Source: Clostridia bacterium
GTDB taxonomy: Bacteria > Bacillota > Clostridia > Christensenellales > UBA1242
NCBI GenBank assembly: GCA_017541375.1
Contig: JAFXZE010000007.1
Location: forward strand, 62,001 to 126,000
Reading direction: 5' to 3'
DNA length: 64,000 nt
Under the pieces are notes generated by a model, which saw only the letters and a program-made list of their open reading frames with translations, did not search any database and was not told the DNA's origin. How positions within the stretch are numbered: the first letter of the stretch is position 1; each line of letters opens with the position of its first letter. Shown one piece after another: positions 17,053 through 24,073 of the stretch. The position numbers were made by a program, and so were the translations under genes.

Positions 17053-20035
17053 AGAATTTTATTTAAAACCACACAATAAAGAAGCATCAGCTCAAGTCGA
17101 AAAAGCATATAGTTCGGGCAAGCAAATAGCCTCGATCGTCGAGGTTACTGGTGGAGGAAAAACTTTTGTGGCGCTCGATCATGCACAAAAGATTTATCCT
17201 AAAAAAATGCTTTTTATTTCGCCGAGTGTGGCGATAATTGAGCAGGTTATTCACACAATTGACGAATATAATTTAAATGAAAAGGTCAATATTGAATTTA
17301 AGACCTATCAGGCTCTAGTCGACGTTACTCGCAATCAAATAAAGCAAGCTAAGTTTGACATGCTAGTTGTGGATGAGTTTCATCACATGGGTGCTCCAAT
17401 TTGGGGACAAAGAATTGAGGATTTAATTTCTACTCATCCACAGGCCAAAGTGTTAGGCATGAGTGCATATCACGTGAGAAATAGAGGTAAATACAATGCT
17501 CTAGACGTTGCTCCCACACTGGCTGAATTAGAGCTCTCAAAAGATGATTTTGATGAAGAAAAACAAGAAGATTTACCAATTTTTACCGATAGTATAGTCT
17601 TTGAGTATGATTTAGCTCAAGCGCTTGTGGATGGGGTGTTACCTAAACCTAAGTATGTAACTTGCTCTGTAAAACTGCTAGAGTATGCAAGTATACTCGA
17701 AGAAAGGGTGAAAAACAGTAGCGCAACAAGTGAAGAAAAACAAAAGTATCTGGAAGAGTTAAGACATATTGCTAGCAAATTGGATGAGGCGAAGAACTTT
17801 GATGACATTATGCGTAATCACATGCGTGAGGGCGATAAATGTATCTACTTTGCTCCTGTAGGGGTAAACGCTGATACGGGCAGACCAATAATTGACGAAG
17901 TGGTAGACAGTCTGAAAAAGACTTTCCCCGATGCAGAAATCTACACCACGACCTCAAAGCAAGTTGATGGCAAGCAAAATCGAGATGCATTTTACTCTAA
18001 TGTCGATCTAAATGGTAAAGATGTATCCTCAAAGTTACGTATAATGGTGGCTATCCAGCAATATGACCAAGGTGTGCATGTGCCGGGAGTAAATCGTATT
18101 GTTTTGGGGACAACCACGCAGAGCGATATTGCCTTTGGAGAGCGTATTGGTAGGGGGCTATCAGCGACTGGAACACAAGATGTGACTATCCTTGATCTGG
18201 GCGGCAACTTAGATCTGATGCTACAAATTCAGCAAGAGTGTTATGATATCTTCGATAACTTTAAGCAAAATATTGATGCGGGAAACGATTCTGTAATTAA
18301 CATGCGCCTAAAACTTACTCCCCAATTTCCTTTTATGCTCGATGAAGAATTAGTAAATTTACTTAATAAACTTGAGGATATCGATAGTCATTTTGATAAA
18401 TGGCAAGAGAAATGTAATGCTTATTATAGTTTTATAACCCAAAACGAAAGAGAACCTGTTTATACTACTGAGAATAAAGTAGAGAAACTGTTATATAATT
18501 GGGCTGATAGGCAACGAACTCTAAATAAAAGAGGATTATTAAGTGAAAGAAGATTTCGCATTTTAGAACAAAGAGGCTTTGTTTTTGATGTGATTGAGGC
18601 GCAATGGCAAAAAAGATATGAAGAATACAAACAATTTGTAGAACGAAACGGCAGACAACCAAAGCAGATTGTAAAAGAGAAAAAAGGAAACGATGAGGAC
18701 AAAGTTAAAGAGGCTAGCTTAGCAACGTGGGGCATGAAACAAAGGCAAGTATATCAAGCGGGTAGGCTGAGTGATGAAAGAATAATACTGCTTCAAGAAT
18801 GTGGTTGGGATTGTGAAGGGTATAACAAAAGTTGGCAACAGAGTTATGAAGAGTATAAGCAATTTGTAGAACGAAACGGCAGACAACCTAAGAAGATTGA
18901 AAAAGAGAAAAAAGGAGATGATGAGGACAAAGCTAAAGAGGCTAGGTTAGCAATGTGGGTTGCAGCTCAAAGGAGAGCATATCAAGCGGGTAGGCTGAGT
19001 GATGAAAAAATAATACTGCTTCAAGAATGTGGTTGGGATTGCAAAATGAAAAGGCATATCAAAAGTTGGCAACAGAGTTATGAAGAATATAAGCAATTTG
19101 TAGAACGAAACGGCAGAAAACCTAAGCAGATTAAAAATGAGAAAATAGGAGACGATGTGTACAAAGCTGAAGAGGATAGGTTAGCAATTTGGGGTTTAAC
19201 TCAAAGGAGAGCATATCAAGCGGGCAGACTGAGTGATGAAAAAATAATACTGCTCCAAGAATGTGGTTGGGATTGTGAAGGGGATAACAAAAGTTGGCAA
19301 CAGCGTTATGAAAAATATAAGCAATTTGTAGAACGAAACGGCAGACAACCTAAGTATATTGAAAAAGAGAAAGTAGGGGACGATGAAGAAAAAGCTAAAG
19401 AGAATAGATTAGCTCAATGGGGTACGACTCAAAGGAGGGCGTATCAAGCAGGCAGATTGAGTGATGAAAAAATAATACTGCTTCAAGAATGTGGGTGGGA
19501 TTGTGAAGGGTATAACAAAAGTTGGCAACAGAGTTATGAAGAATATAAGCAATTTGTAGAACGAAACGGCAGACAACCTAGGAAGATTGAAAAAGAGAAA
19601 ATAGGAGACGATGAGGACAAAGCTAAGGAGGATAGGTTAGCAACGTGGGGTAAAACTCAAAAGAGAGCATATCAAGTGGGTAGTCTGAGTGATGAAAAAA
19701 TAATACTGCTTCAAAAATGTGGTTGGGATTGCAAAATGAAAAGGCATATCAAAAGTTGGCAAAAGAGTTATGAAGAATATAAGCAATTTGTAGAACGAAA
19801 CGGCAGACAACCTAAGAAGATTGAAAAAGAGAAAATAGGAGACGATGAGGACAAAGCTAAAGAGGCTAGGTTAGCAAACTGGGGCATACAGCAAAGGCAA
19901 AAATTAGATAACGGAACAATGAGTAAAGATAGATATATTAAACTTCGTAGAATTGGGATTTTTGATACAAAAGAACAAAAAGCGGAAGAGGAAAAGCAGA
20001 TTGCAGAGTTTTTTGAAGGAAAAGGGCTCGAATAA
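17045..20035 (+). CDS. Superfamily II DEAD/DEAH-type helicase with helicase-associated (HA) repeats
   Basis: This is a 996-residue protein. The N-terminal half is an SF2 helicase core: Walker A TGGGKT near residue 34, DEFH box (VVDEFHHMG) near 109, motif III GMSAYH near 139 and a motif VI region FGERIGRGLSATG near 362. In motif VI the usual last Arg of QxxGRxxR is Ser. From residue ~450 onward the protein is an array of helicase-associated modules, each opening with Trp-Gln. One module is diverged and six are nearly identical copies of 76 or 78 residues. HA modules are thought to bind nucleic acid. It is second in its operon, after the 76-residue protein. A role in defence or mobile-element control is plausible but unproven. 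Confidence 0.8.
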   Translation: MSKEFYLKPHNKEASAQVEKAYSSGKQIASIVEVTGGGKTFVALDHAQKIYPKKMLFISPSVAIIEQVIHTIDEYNLNEKVNIEFKTYQALVDVTRNQIKQAKFDMLVVDEFHHMGAPIWGQRIEDLISTHPQAKVLGMSAYHVRNRGKYNALDVAPTLAELELSKDDFDEEKQEDLPIFTDSIVFEYDLAQALVDGVLPKPKYVTCSVKLLEYASILEERVKNSSATSEEKQKYLEELRHIASKLDEAKNFDDIMRNHMREGDKCIYFAPVGVNADTGRPIIDEVVDSLKKTFPDAEIYTTTSKQVDGKQNRDAFYSNVDLNGKDVSSKLRIMVAIQQYDQGVHVPGVNRIVLGTTTQSDIAFGERIGRGLSATGTQDVTILDLGGNLDLMLQIQQECYDIFDNFKQNIDAGNDSVINMRLKLTPQFPFMLDEELVNLLNKLEDIDSHFDKWQEKCNAYYSFITQNEREPVYTTENKVEKLLYNWADRQRTLNKRGLLSERRFRILEQRGFVFDVIEAQWQKRYEEYKQFVERNGRQPKQIVKEKKGNDEDKVKEASLATWGMKQRQVYQAGRLSDERIILLQECGWDCEGYNKSWQQSYEEYKQFVERNGRQPKKIEKEKKGDDEDKAKEARLAMWVAAQRRAYQAGRLSDEKIILLQECGWDCKMKRHIKSWQQSYEEYKQFVERNGRKPKQIKNEKIGDDVYKAEEDRLAIWGLTQRRAYQAGRLSDEKIILLQECGWDCEGDNKSWQQRYEKYKQFVERNGRQPKYIEKEKVGDDEEKAKENRLAQWGTTQRRAYQAGRLSDEKIILLQECGWDCEGYNKSWQQSYEEYKQFVERNGRQPRKIEKEKIGDDEDKAKEDRLATWGKTQKRAYQVGSLSDEKIILLQKCGWDCKMKRHIKSWQKSYEEYKQFVERNGRQPKKIEKEKIGDDEDKAKEARLANWGIQQRQKLDNGTMSKDRYIKLRRIGIFDTKEQKAEEEKQIAEFFEGKGLE
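18605..19960 (+). repeat. Six tandem in-frame helicase-associated repeats
   Basis: Repeat units begin with the Trp codon at 18605, 18833, 19067, 19295, 19523 and 19757, giving periods of 228, 234, 228, 228 and 234 nt. Linkers alternate in a fixed order (EGYNKS, KMKRHIKS, EGDNKS, EGYNKS, KMKRHIKS), which suggests that a three-unit block was duplicated. The last unit has a diverged C-terminal half. Confidence 0.9.
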
Positions 20036-20074
20036 AACTATTTTGATAAAAGTACAAGTTAAAGGAGAGAAAAA

Positions 20075-20518
20075 ATGTCGCTTGAAGAATATCAAGAAAA
20101 CAAAGATGGGAAATATATGTTTCACGGCAGTATACACAAATTGGATAGTCTAAAGCCGATGAAAGCTACAGATTCTAATGGAACTTTAGCAAATATTGAC
20201 ACAGCAATTTTTCTCTCATCCGATTTTTTAGGGGCAATACCATATGCGTTTAAAGACACTATTAGGGAATGTAGCAAAGGATTGCCTTGGTCATTTAGTG
20301 TGTCCAATAGCAAAGATAATCCCATTAGAATGAAGATGAAGAATGTGAGAGTTGATCCGACTATCGAAGGATATGTCTATGTTTTTGAAAAAACAGGTGA
20401 CATGGTAAATGACCCTGCGGGTTCTATCCAATATAAGTGTTATAAAAATTTGACACCAAAGCAAGTTTTGAAAGTCAAATACGAAGATTATGCAAAATAT
20501 TTTGAAATTGAGAAATAA
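20075..20518 (+). CDS. Unknown protein with N-terminal FHGS motif
   Basis: This 147-residue soluble protein follows the helicase by 39 nt with an AAAGGAG site. It opens with KYMFHGSIHKLDSLKP and then NIDTAIFLSSDFLGAIPYAF. This pattern resembles uncharacterised small proteins that start with a (Y/F)HGS strand, then an x-L-x-P turn and a strand with ATP/SSD. ADP-ribosyltransferase-like folds share the H-G-S start. That relationship is a guess from pattern only. It is probably part of the helicase operon. Confidence 0.55.
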   Translation: MSLEEYQENKDGKYMFHGSIHKLDSLKPMKATDSNGTLANIDTAIFLSSDFLGAIPYAFKDTIRECSKGLPWSFSVSNSKDNPIRMKMKNVRVDPTIEGYVYVFEKTGDMVNDPAGSIQYKCYKNLTPKQVLKVKYEDYAKYFEIEK

Positions 20519-20549
20519 CTAATTGTATGTAAAAAGGATGGATAGTGTT

Positions 20550-20741
20550 ATGGGAATATTCAAAAAACACAAAAAGAGCATACAGAGTAATAGCGCAAAT
20601 AGTAGTAAAAAAGAAATTAACTTCAACTTTGGTGGAGCGTGTGTAAATACACAACAACATAATTTTCAACATAATATAGATAGCAGACAATTGTATCTAA
20701 AGGAACATCAAGATGTAAGAGATGTTTTTGACAAATTTTAA
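20550..20741 (+). CDS. Small hypothetical protein
   Basis: I start at ATG 20550 (AAAAAGGATGG about 8 nt upstream); an upstream in-frame ATG at 20535 is possible. The 63-residue product is basic at the N-terminus (MGIFKKHKKS), then Asn/Ser-rich with Gln/His repeats, and is likely disordered. No family is recognised. It lies 31 nt after the FHGS protein and 18 nt before the next gene, so it is probably in the same operon. Confidence 0.5.
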   Translation: MGIFKKHKKSIQSNSANSSKKEINFNFGGACVNTQQHNFQHNIDSRQLYLKEHQDVRDVFDKF

Positions 20742-20759
20742 AATGGAGCGAGATAGTTT

Positions 20760-21383
20760 ATGAGTGAAAGTTTACAAGATAAGTACAGTAAAAATTTTGA
20801 TTTGGCTGGTTTTGCTAATTTAAAAAGCATGAATACAGGTCATTTGCCTGAGGCATTGGAATTCGTCTTAGAAAGACTAGATGAAAAAAAGTTATTAACC
20901 TTTTTTCATAATTTGGGATTTGAATATGAAAGCATTGTCGCAATCAGACCAGAATATGGAAAAGTGGTCGAAGAAATAAAAAACGAGTATGGCATAATTG
21001 TACCCATTCCAGACAAATTAGCAGTTTCGCTCATAGACAGAAATAGTGTAATAAATGAGTGGATAATGGATGATTTTTCCTTGCTGGAGAGTTATAAAAT
21101 AGGGAAGGTCGGAAACTCATTATTTTATGAAGAGTGTATTCTTACGCGTGCTAACGATTACTGGCGGGCTTTTATGCTAAGTAACTTTGGGCAAGACTAT
21201 GCTAAAAGATTACAGACAGAGTTGATTTTTGAAGCTTATTTGGGGGCTGCTAGAATAAAAAAGAGTAATAAGTCAAACATTGGGCAAAAACTTTATGATT
21301 ATGCGGATAGACAATTTGAAAAGCTTACTGATATTATGGGTCGCTTTGAAGAAATGCCAGCTGACATCGAGCAAATTAAGTAA
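20760..21383 (+). CDS. Hypothetical protein, last gene of the accessory cluster
   Basis: This 207-residue soluble protein has an alpha-helical appearance, with helical stretches at 30-50, 110-160 and 175-200. No recognised domain or catalytic motif is seen. A GGAGCGAG site lies about 8 nt before the ATG. It ends at a clear intrinsic terminator, so it closes the operon that starts at 16822. Confidence 0.6.
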   Translation: MSESLQDKYSKNFDLAGFANLKSMNTGHLPEALEFVLERLDEKKLLTFFHNLGFEYESIVAIRPEYGKVVEEIKNEYGIIVPIPDKLAVSLIDRNSVINEWIMDDFSLLESYKIGKVGNSLFYEECILTRANDYWRAFMLSNFGQDYAKRLQTELIFEAYLGAARIKKSNKSNIGQKLYDYADRQFEKLTDIMGRFEEMPADIEQIK

Positions 21384-21412
21384 ATTGAGAATAGTTTTCT
21401 CAATTTTTTGTT
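21382..21412 (+). terminator. Terminator of the accessory operon
   Basis: AAATTGAGaatagttttCTCAATTTTTTG follows the stop codon directly. Confidence 0.85.
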
Positions 21413-21418
21413 TTTTAC

Positions 21419-21447
21419 TTGCAAAATGTAAAAAAAAGTATTATAAT
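21419..21447 (+). promoter_or_regulatory. Promoter of the glyS leader
   Basis: TTGCAA (21419-21424), a 17-nt spacer and TATAAT (21442-21447) place the transcript start near 21454. Confidence 0.75.
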
Positions 21448-21453
21448 TAAATA

Positions 21454-21585
21454 CAGCAATGAAAGAGGTGGCAACTCTGGAGCAAACGTTATTCTTGACG
21501 AATCAAGAAAAAAGAGAGTGGAGTTATCCAAATTAGGGTGGAACCGCGGCAAAAGTCGTCCCTAAATAAATATTTAGGAGAAGCA
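21454..21585 (+). promoter_or_regulatory. T-box leader of glyS, short and apparently translational
   Basis: The T-box core AGGGTGGAACCGCGG (21535-21549) is unmistakable. It can form an antisequestrator by pairing TTAGGG (21533-21538) with CCCTAA (21560-21565). Alternatively CCTAAATA (21561-21568) pairs perfectly with TATTTAGG (21571-21578), which covers the ribosome-binding site AGGAG (21576-21580). No T-run follows that hairpin, so control looks translational. Upstream there is only one short stem (TTCTTG/CAAGAA, 21492-21509, inside ACTCT/AGAGT), so Stem I is much reduced. The whole leader is about 132 nt. Glycine specificity is inferred from the gene it precedes. Confidence 0.85.
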
Positions 21586-22989
21586 ATGAAAGAGTTAACT
21601 ATGACAGATTTGATCTCCCTATGCAAAAATAGAGGATTTATTTTTGCTGGGAGTGAAATATATGGAGGATTAAGCAATTCTTGGGATTACGGTCCATTAG
21701 GAGTGGAATTAAAAAACAATCTAAAATCTGCGTGGTGGAAACGCTTTGTTCAGCAAGAACCAAATAATGTTGGTTTGGATAGTGCAATTATTATGAATCC
21801 CAAAGTGTGGGAGGCGAGTGGACATTTGTCGGGCTTTAGTGACCCGTTGATGGATTGTAAAGCCTGTAAGACTCGTCATAGAGCAGATAAATTGATAGAA
21901 GAGTGGCTTGCAGCTGAGGAAAAAGCTGGGCGCAAAAAAGAAGTCGGTAGCGTAGAGGCTATGAGCGCTAAACAAATGGAAGAATTTATAAAAGAAAATA
22001 AAATAGCCTGTCCAAACTGTAAGAAAAACGATTTTACGCCTATTCGACAGTTTAATTTGATGTTTAAGACATTTATTGGAGTAACTGAAGATAAAACCAA
22101 TACTGTATATTTGCGTCCAGAAACTGCTGGAGGAATCTTTGTAAACTTTAAGAATGTGCAGCGTTCTACTAGGAGCAAATTGCCTTTGGGTATTTGTCAG
22201 ATAGGGAAGGCATTCCGTAATGAGATTACCCCAGGTAACTTTATATTCCGAACACGTGAATTTGAGCAAATGGAAATGGAGTTTTTCTGTCATCCATCTA
22301 CATCTGATGAATGGCATAAGTATTATAGACAAGCCTGCTTTGACTTTTTGGTAAGCATTGGTATTAACAAAGAAAATCTACGTTTTCGTGATCATAGTAA
22401 AGAAGAATTGTGCTTTTACTCTACTGCTACTACTGACATAGAGTACAACTATCCGTTTGGCTGGGGAGAACTTTGGGGGATTGCAAATAGGACTGATTAT
22501 GATTTAAAGAAACATCAAGAATTTAGTGGTGAAGATTTGAGTTATACAGACCCATTTACTAACGAAACATTTATACCTCATGTAGTTGAGCCTAGTGTAG
22601 GTGTAGACAGGATGTTTTTGGCAGTATTGTGCAGCAGTTATCGAGTAGAAGAGGTGGCGGAGGGAGATGAAAGAGTTGTTTTAGGACTATCTCCTAAAAT
22701 TGCTCCTATCAAATGTGCTGTATTACCTCTTAGTAAAAAGTTAGAAGAGCCTGCATATGAACTATATAAAAAACTAAATGATAGTTTTAGATGTGAGTAT
22801 GATACTACTGGTTCTATAGGAAAACGTTATCGTAGACAAGATGAAATTGGTACACCTTTTTGTGTAACCTTTGACTTTGATAGTCTAGAAGATAAAAAGG
22901 TGACTATACGCGATAGAGACACGATGGAACAGACTAGGATTAGTATTGATGAACTAACTAAATATTTGCACGAAAAGATTTATTCATAG
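21586..22989 (+). CDS. glyS: Glycine-tRNA ligase, homodimeric type
   Basis: This 467-residue class II synthetase of the alpha2 (single-chain, eukaryote/archaea-like) type charges tRNA-Gly. Visible motifs are [20 protein letters not shown] at the N-terminus, [15 protein letters not shown] (motif 2 region), [20 protein letters not shown] and the motif 3 [11 protein letters not shown], followed by an anticodon-binding domain. The true start is ATG 21586. Its AGGAG lies inside the T-box sequestrator, so translation is expected to rise when tRNA-Gly is uncharged. Confidence 0.96.
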   Translation: MKELTMTDLISLCKNRGFIFAGSEIYGGLSNSWDYGPLGVELKNNLKSAWWKRFVQQEPNNVGLDSAIIMNPKVWEASGHLSGFSDPLMDCKACKTRHRADKLIEEWLAAEEKAGRKKEVGSVEAMSAKQMEEFIKENKIACPNCKKNDFTPIRQFNLMFKTFIGVTEDKTNTVYLRPETAGGIFVNFKNVQRSTRSKLPLGICQIGKAFRNEITPGNFIFRTREFEQMEMEFFCHPSTSDEWHKYYRQACFDFLVSIGINKENLRFRDHSKEELCFYSTATTDIEYNYPFGWGELWGIANRTDYDLKKHQEFSGEDLSYTDPFTNETFIPHVVEPSVGVDRMFLAVLCSSYRVEEVAEGDERVVLGLSPKIAPIKCAVLPLSKKLEEPAYELYKKLNDSFRCEYDTTGSIGKRYRRQDEIGTPFCVTFDFDSLEDKKVTIRDRDTMEQTRISIDELTKYLHEKIYS

Positions 22990-23012
22990 ATAAAAGGAAG
23001 TAGGTGAATATT

Positions 23013-23861
23013 ATGAAAATAAAAATAACAAGTGATTCGAGTTGTGACCTGTCTGATGAGTTATTAAAAAAGCACAATGTGTCGATTTTGCCCATTCATA
23101 TAACATTAGGTGATAAGGAATATAAAGACGCGAGAGAACTTAGTCAAGAGGAATTTTACAAATTTTTAAAAGAAAATTCAGTTTTACCAAAAACTAGTGC
23201 TTGTAATTCGGCTGAGGCACTGGAATTTTTTAAAGAACAACTAAAAAGTGATGGTGGTTATGATGCTCTCATACATTTTACTATCTCTAGCAAGATTAGT
23301 TCTACTTATCAAAACTGTGTAGTGGCAAGTCAAAGTTGTGATAACAAAGTGTTTGTGGTAGATTCACTATCACTTTCTACAGGAGTGGGATTACAAATTT
23401 TGTATTGTTCAGACCTTATAAAGCAAGGGTTGAGCGCTAGTGATGTTTTTGAAAAGGTGTTAGCTAGACGAAAGGATGTGCAAGCGGGATTTGTTATTGA
23501 TAAACTTACTTACCTACACAAAGGTGGTAGATGCTCAGGAGTGGCAAAATGGGCTGCAGGATTACTTCATATCAAGCCAGTAATTGCTTTAGTTGATGGC
23601 GAAATGAAAGTTGTAAATAAGATTATGGGGAAATATGAGAAGATTTTGCCCAAATATGTAGAATTTATATTAAAAACTAATCCAAATATAGACCCTAAGT
23701 ACTGTTTCATCACACACACGCCAGTTGCTGACGGAGTAGTGGATACAGTAAGAGAATTAATAAAAGACAAATTTGACACAATTTATGAAACTAATGCTGG
23801 GTGTACTATCTCAACGCACTGTGGACCTAATACTTTGGGAATATTGTATTATAAAAAATAA
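23013..23861 (+). CDS. DegV-family fatty-acid-binding protein
   Basis: This ~282-residue protein starts KIKITSDSSCDL, the family hallmark that binds the fatty-acid carboxylate. It is followed by TSACNSAEALEFF and FVVDSLSLSTGVGLQI. DegV/FakB proteins present exogenous fatty acids to the kinase FakA. I chose ATG 23013; GTG 23004 is also possible, and AAAGGAAG lies upstream of both. No fakA homologue lies in this window. It is followed by a strong terminator. Confidence 0.9.
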   Translation: MKIKITSDSSCDLSDELLKKHNVSILPIHITLGDKEYKDARELSQEEFYKFLKENSVLPKTSACNSAEALEFFKEQLKSDGGYDALIHFTISSKISSTYQNCVVASQSCDNKVFVVDSLSLSTGVGLQILYCSDLIKQGLSASDVFEKVLARRKDVQAGFVIDKLTYLHKGGRCSGVAKWAAGLLHIKPVIALVDGEMKVVNKIMGKYEKILPKYVEFILKTNPNIDPKYCFITHTPVADGVVDTVRELIKDKFDTIYETNAGCTISTHCGPNTLGILYYKK

Positions 23862-23863
23862 TT

Positions 23864-23896
23864 AGAAAATCTCCTTTTTTGGGGATTTTTTCTTTT
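23864..23896 (+). terminator. Terminator after degV-family gene
   Basis: AAAATCTCCttttttGGGGATTTTTT hairpin with a long T-rich tail. Confidence 0.85.
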
Positions 23897-24004
23897 AAAG
23901 GAGTAAATTTTATCAAAAAATATGTTATTTTATGTAAATTTAGCGAAAATATGTAAAAAATAATGAAATTTTTCAAAAAATTTCATTTTTTTACCTCAAA
24001 TCGT

Positions 24005-24033
24005 TTGACAAATATTGATTTATTTGGTATAAT
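24005..24033 (+). promoter_or_regulatory. Consensus promoter of the 24074 surface protein
   Basis: TTGACA (24005-24010), a 17-nt spacer and TATAAT (24028-24033) are a perfect sigma-A match, implying strong expression. Confidence 0.85.
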
Positions 24034-24073
24034 TAAATCGTAAATATTGAAAAAGAAGGGGAGGGTCAATATT

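Noticed and set aside
18605..19960. Repeat array as CRISPR or minisatellite
   Set aside because: The units are long, in frame and encode a recognisable protein module; there are no spacers.
21721..22332. Long minus-strand ORF opposite glyS
   Set aside because: It lies fully within the strongly conserved glyS coding region, and its composition is unlike a protein.
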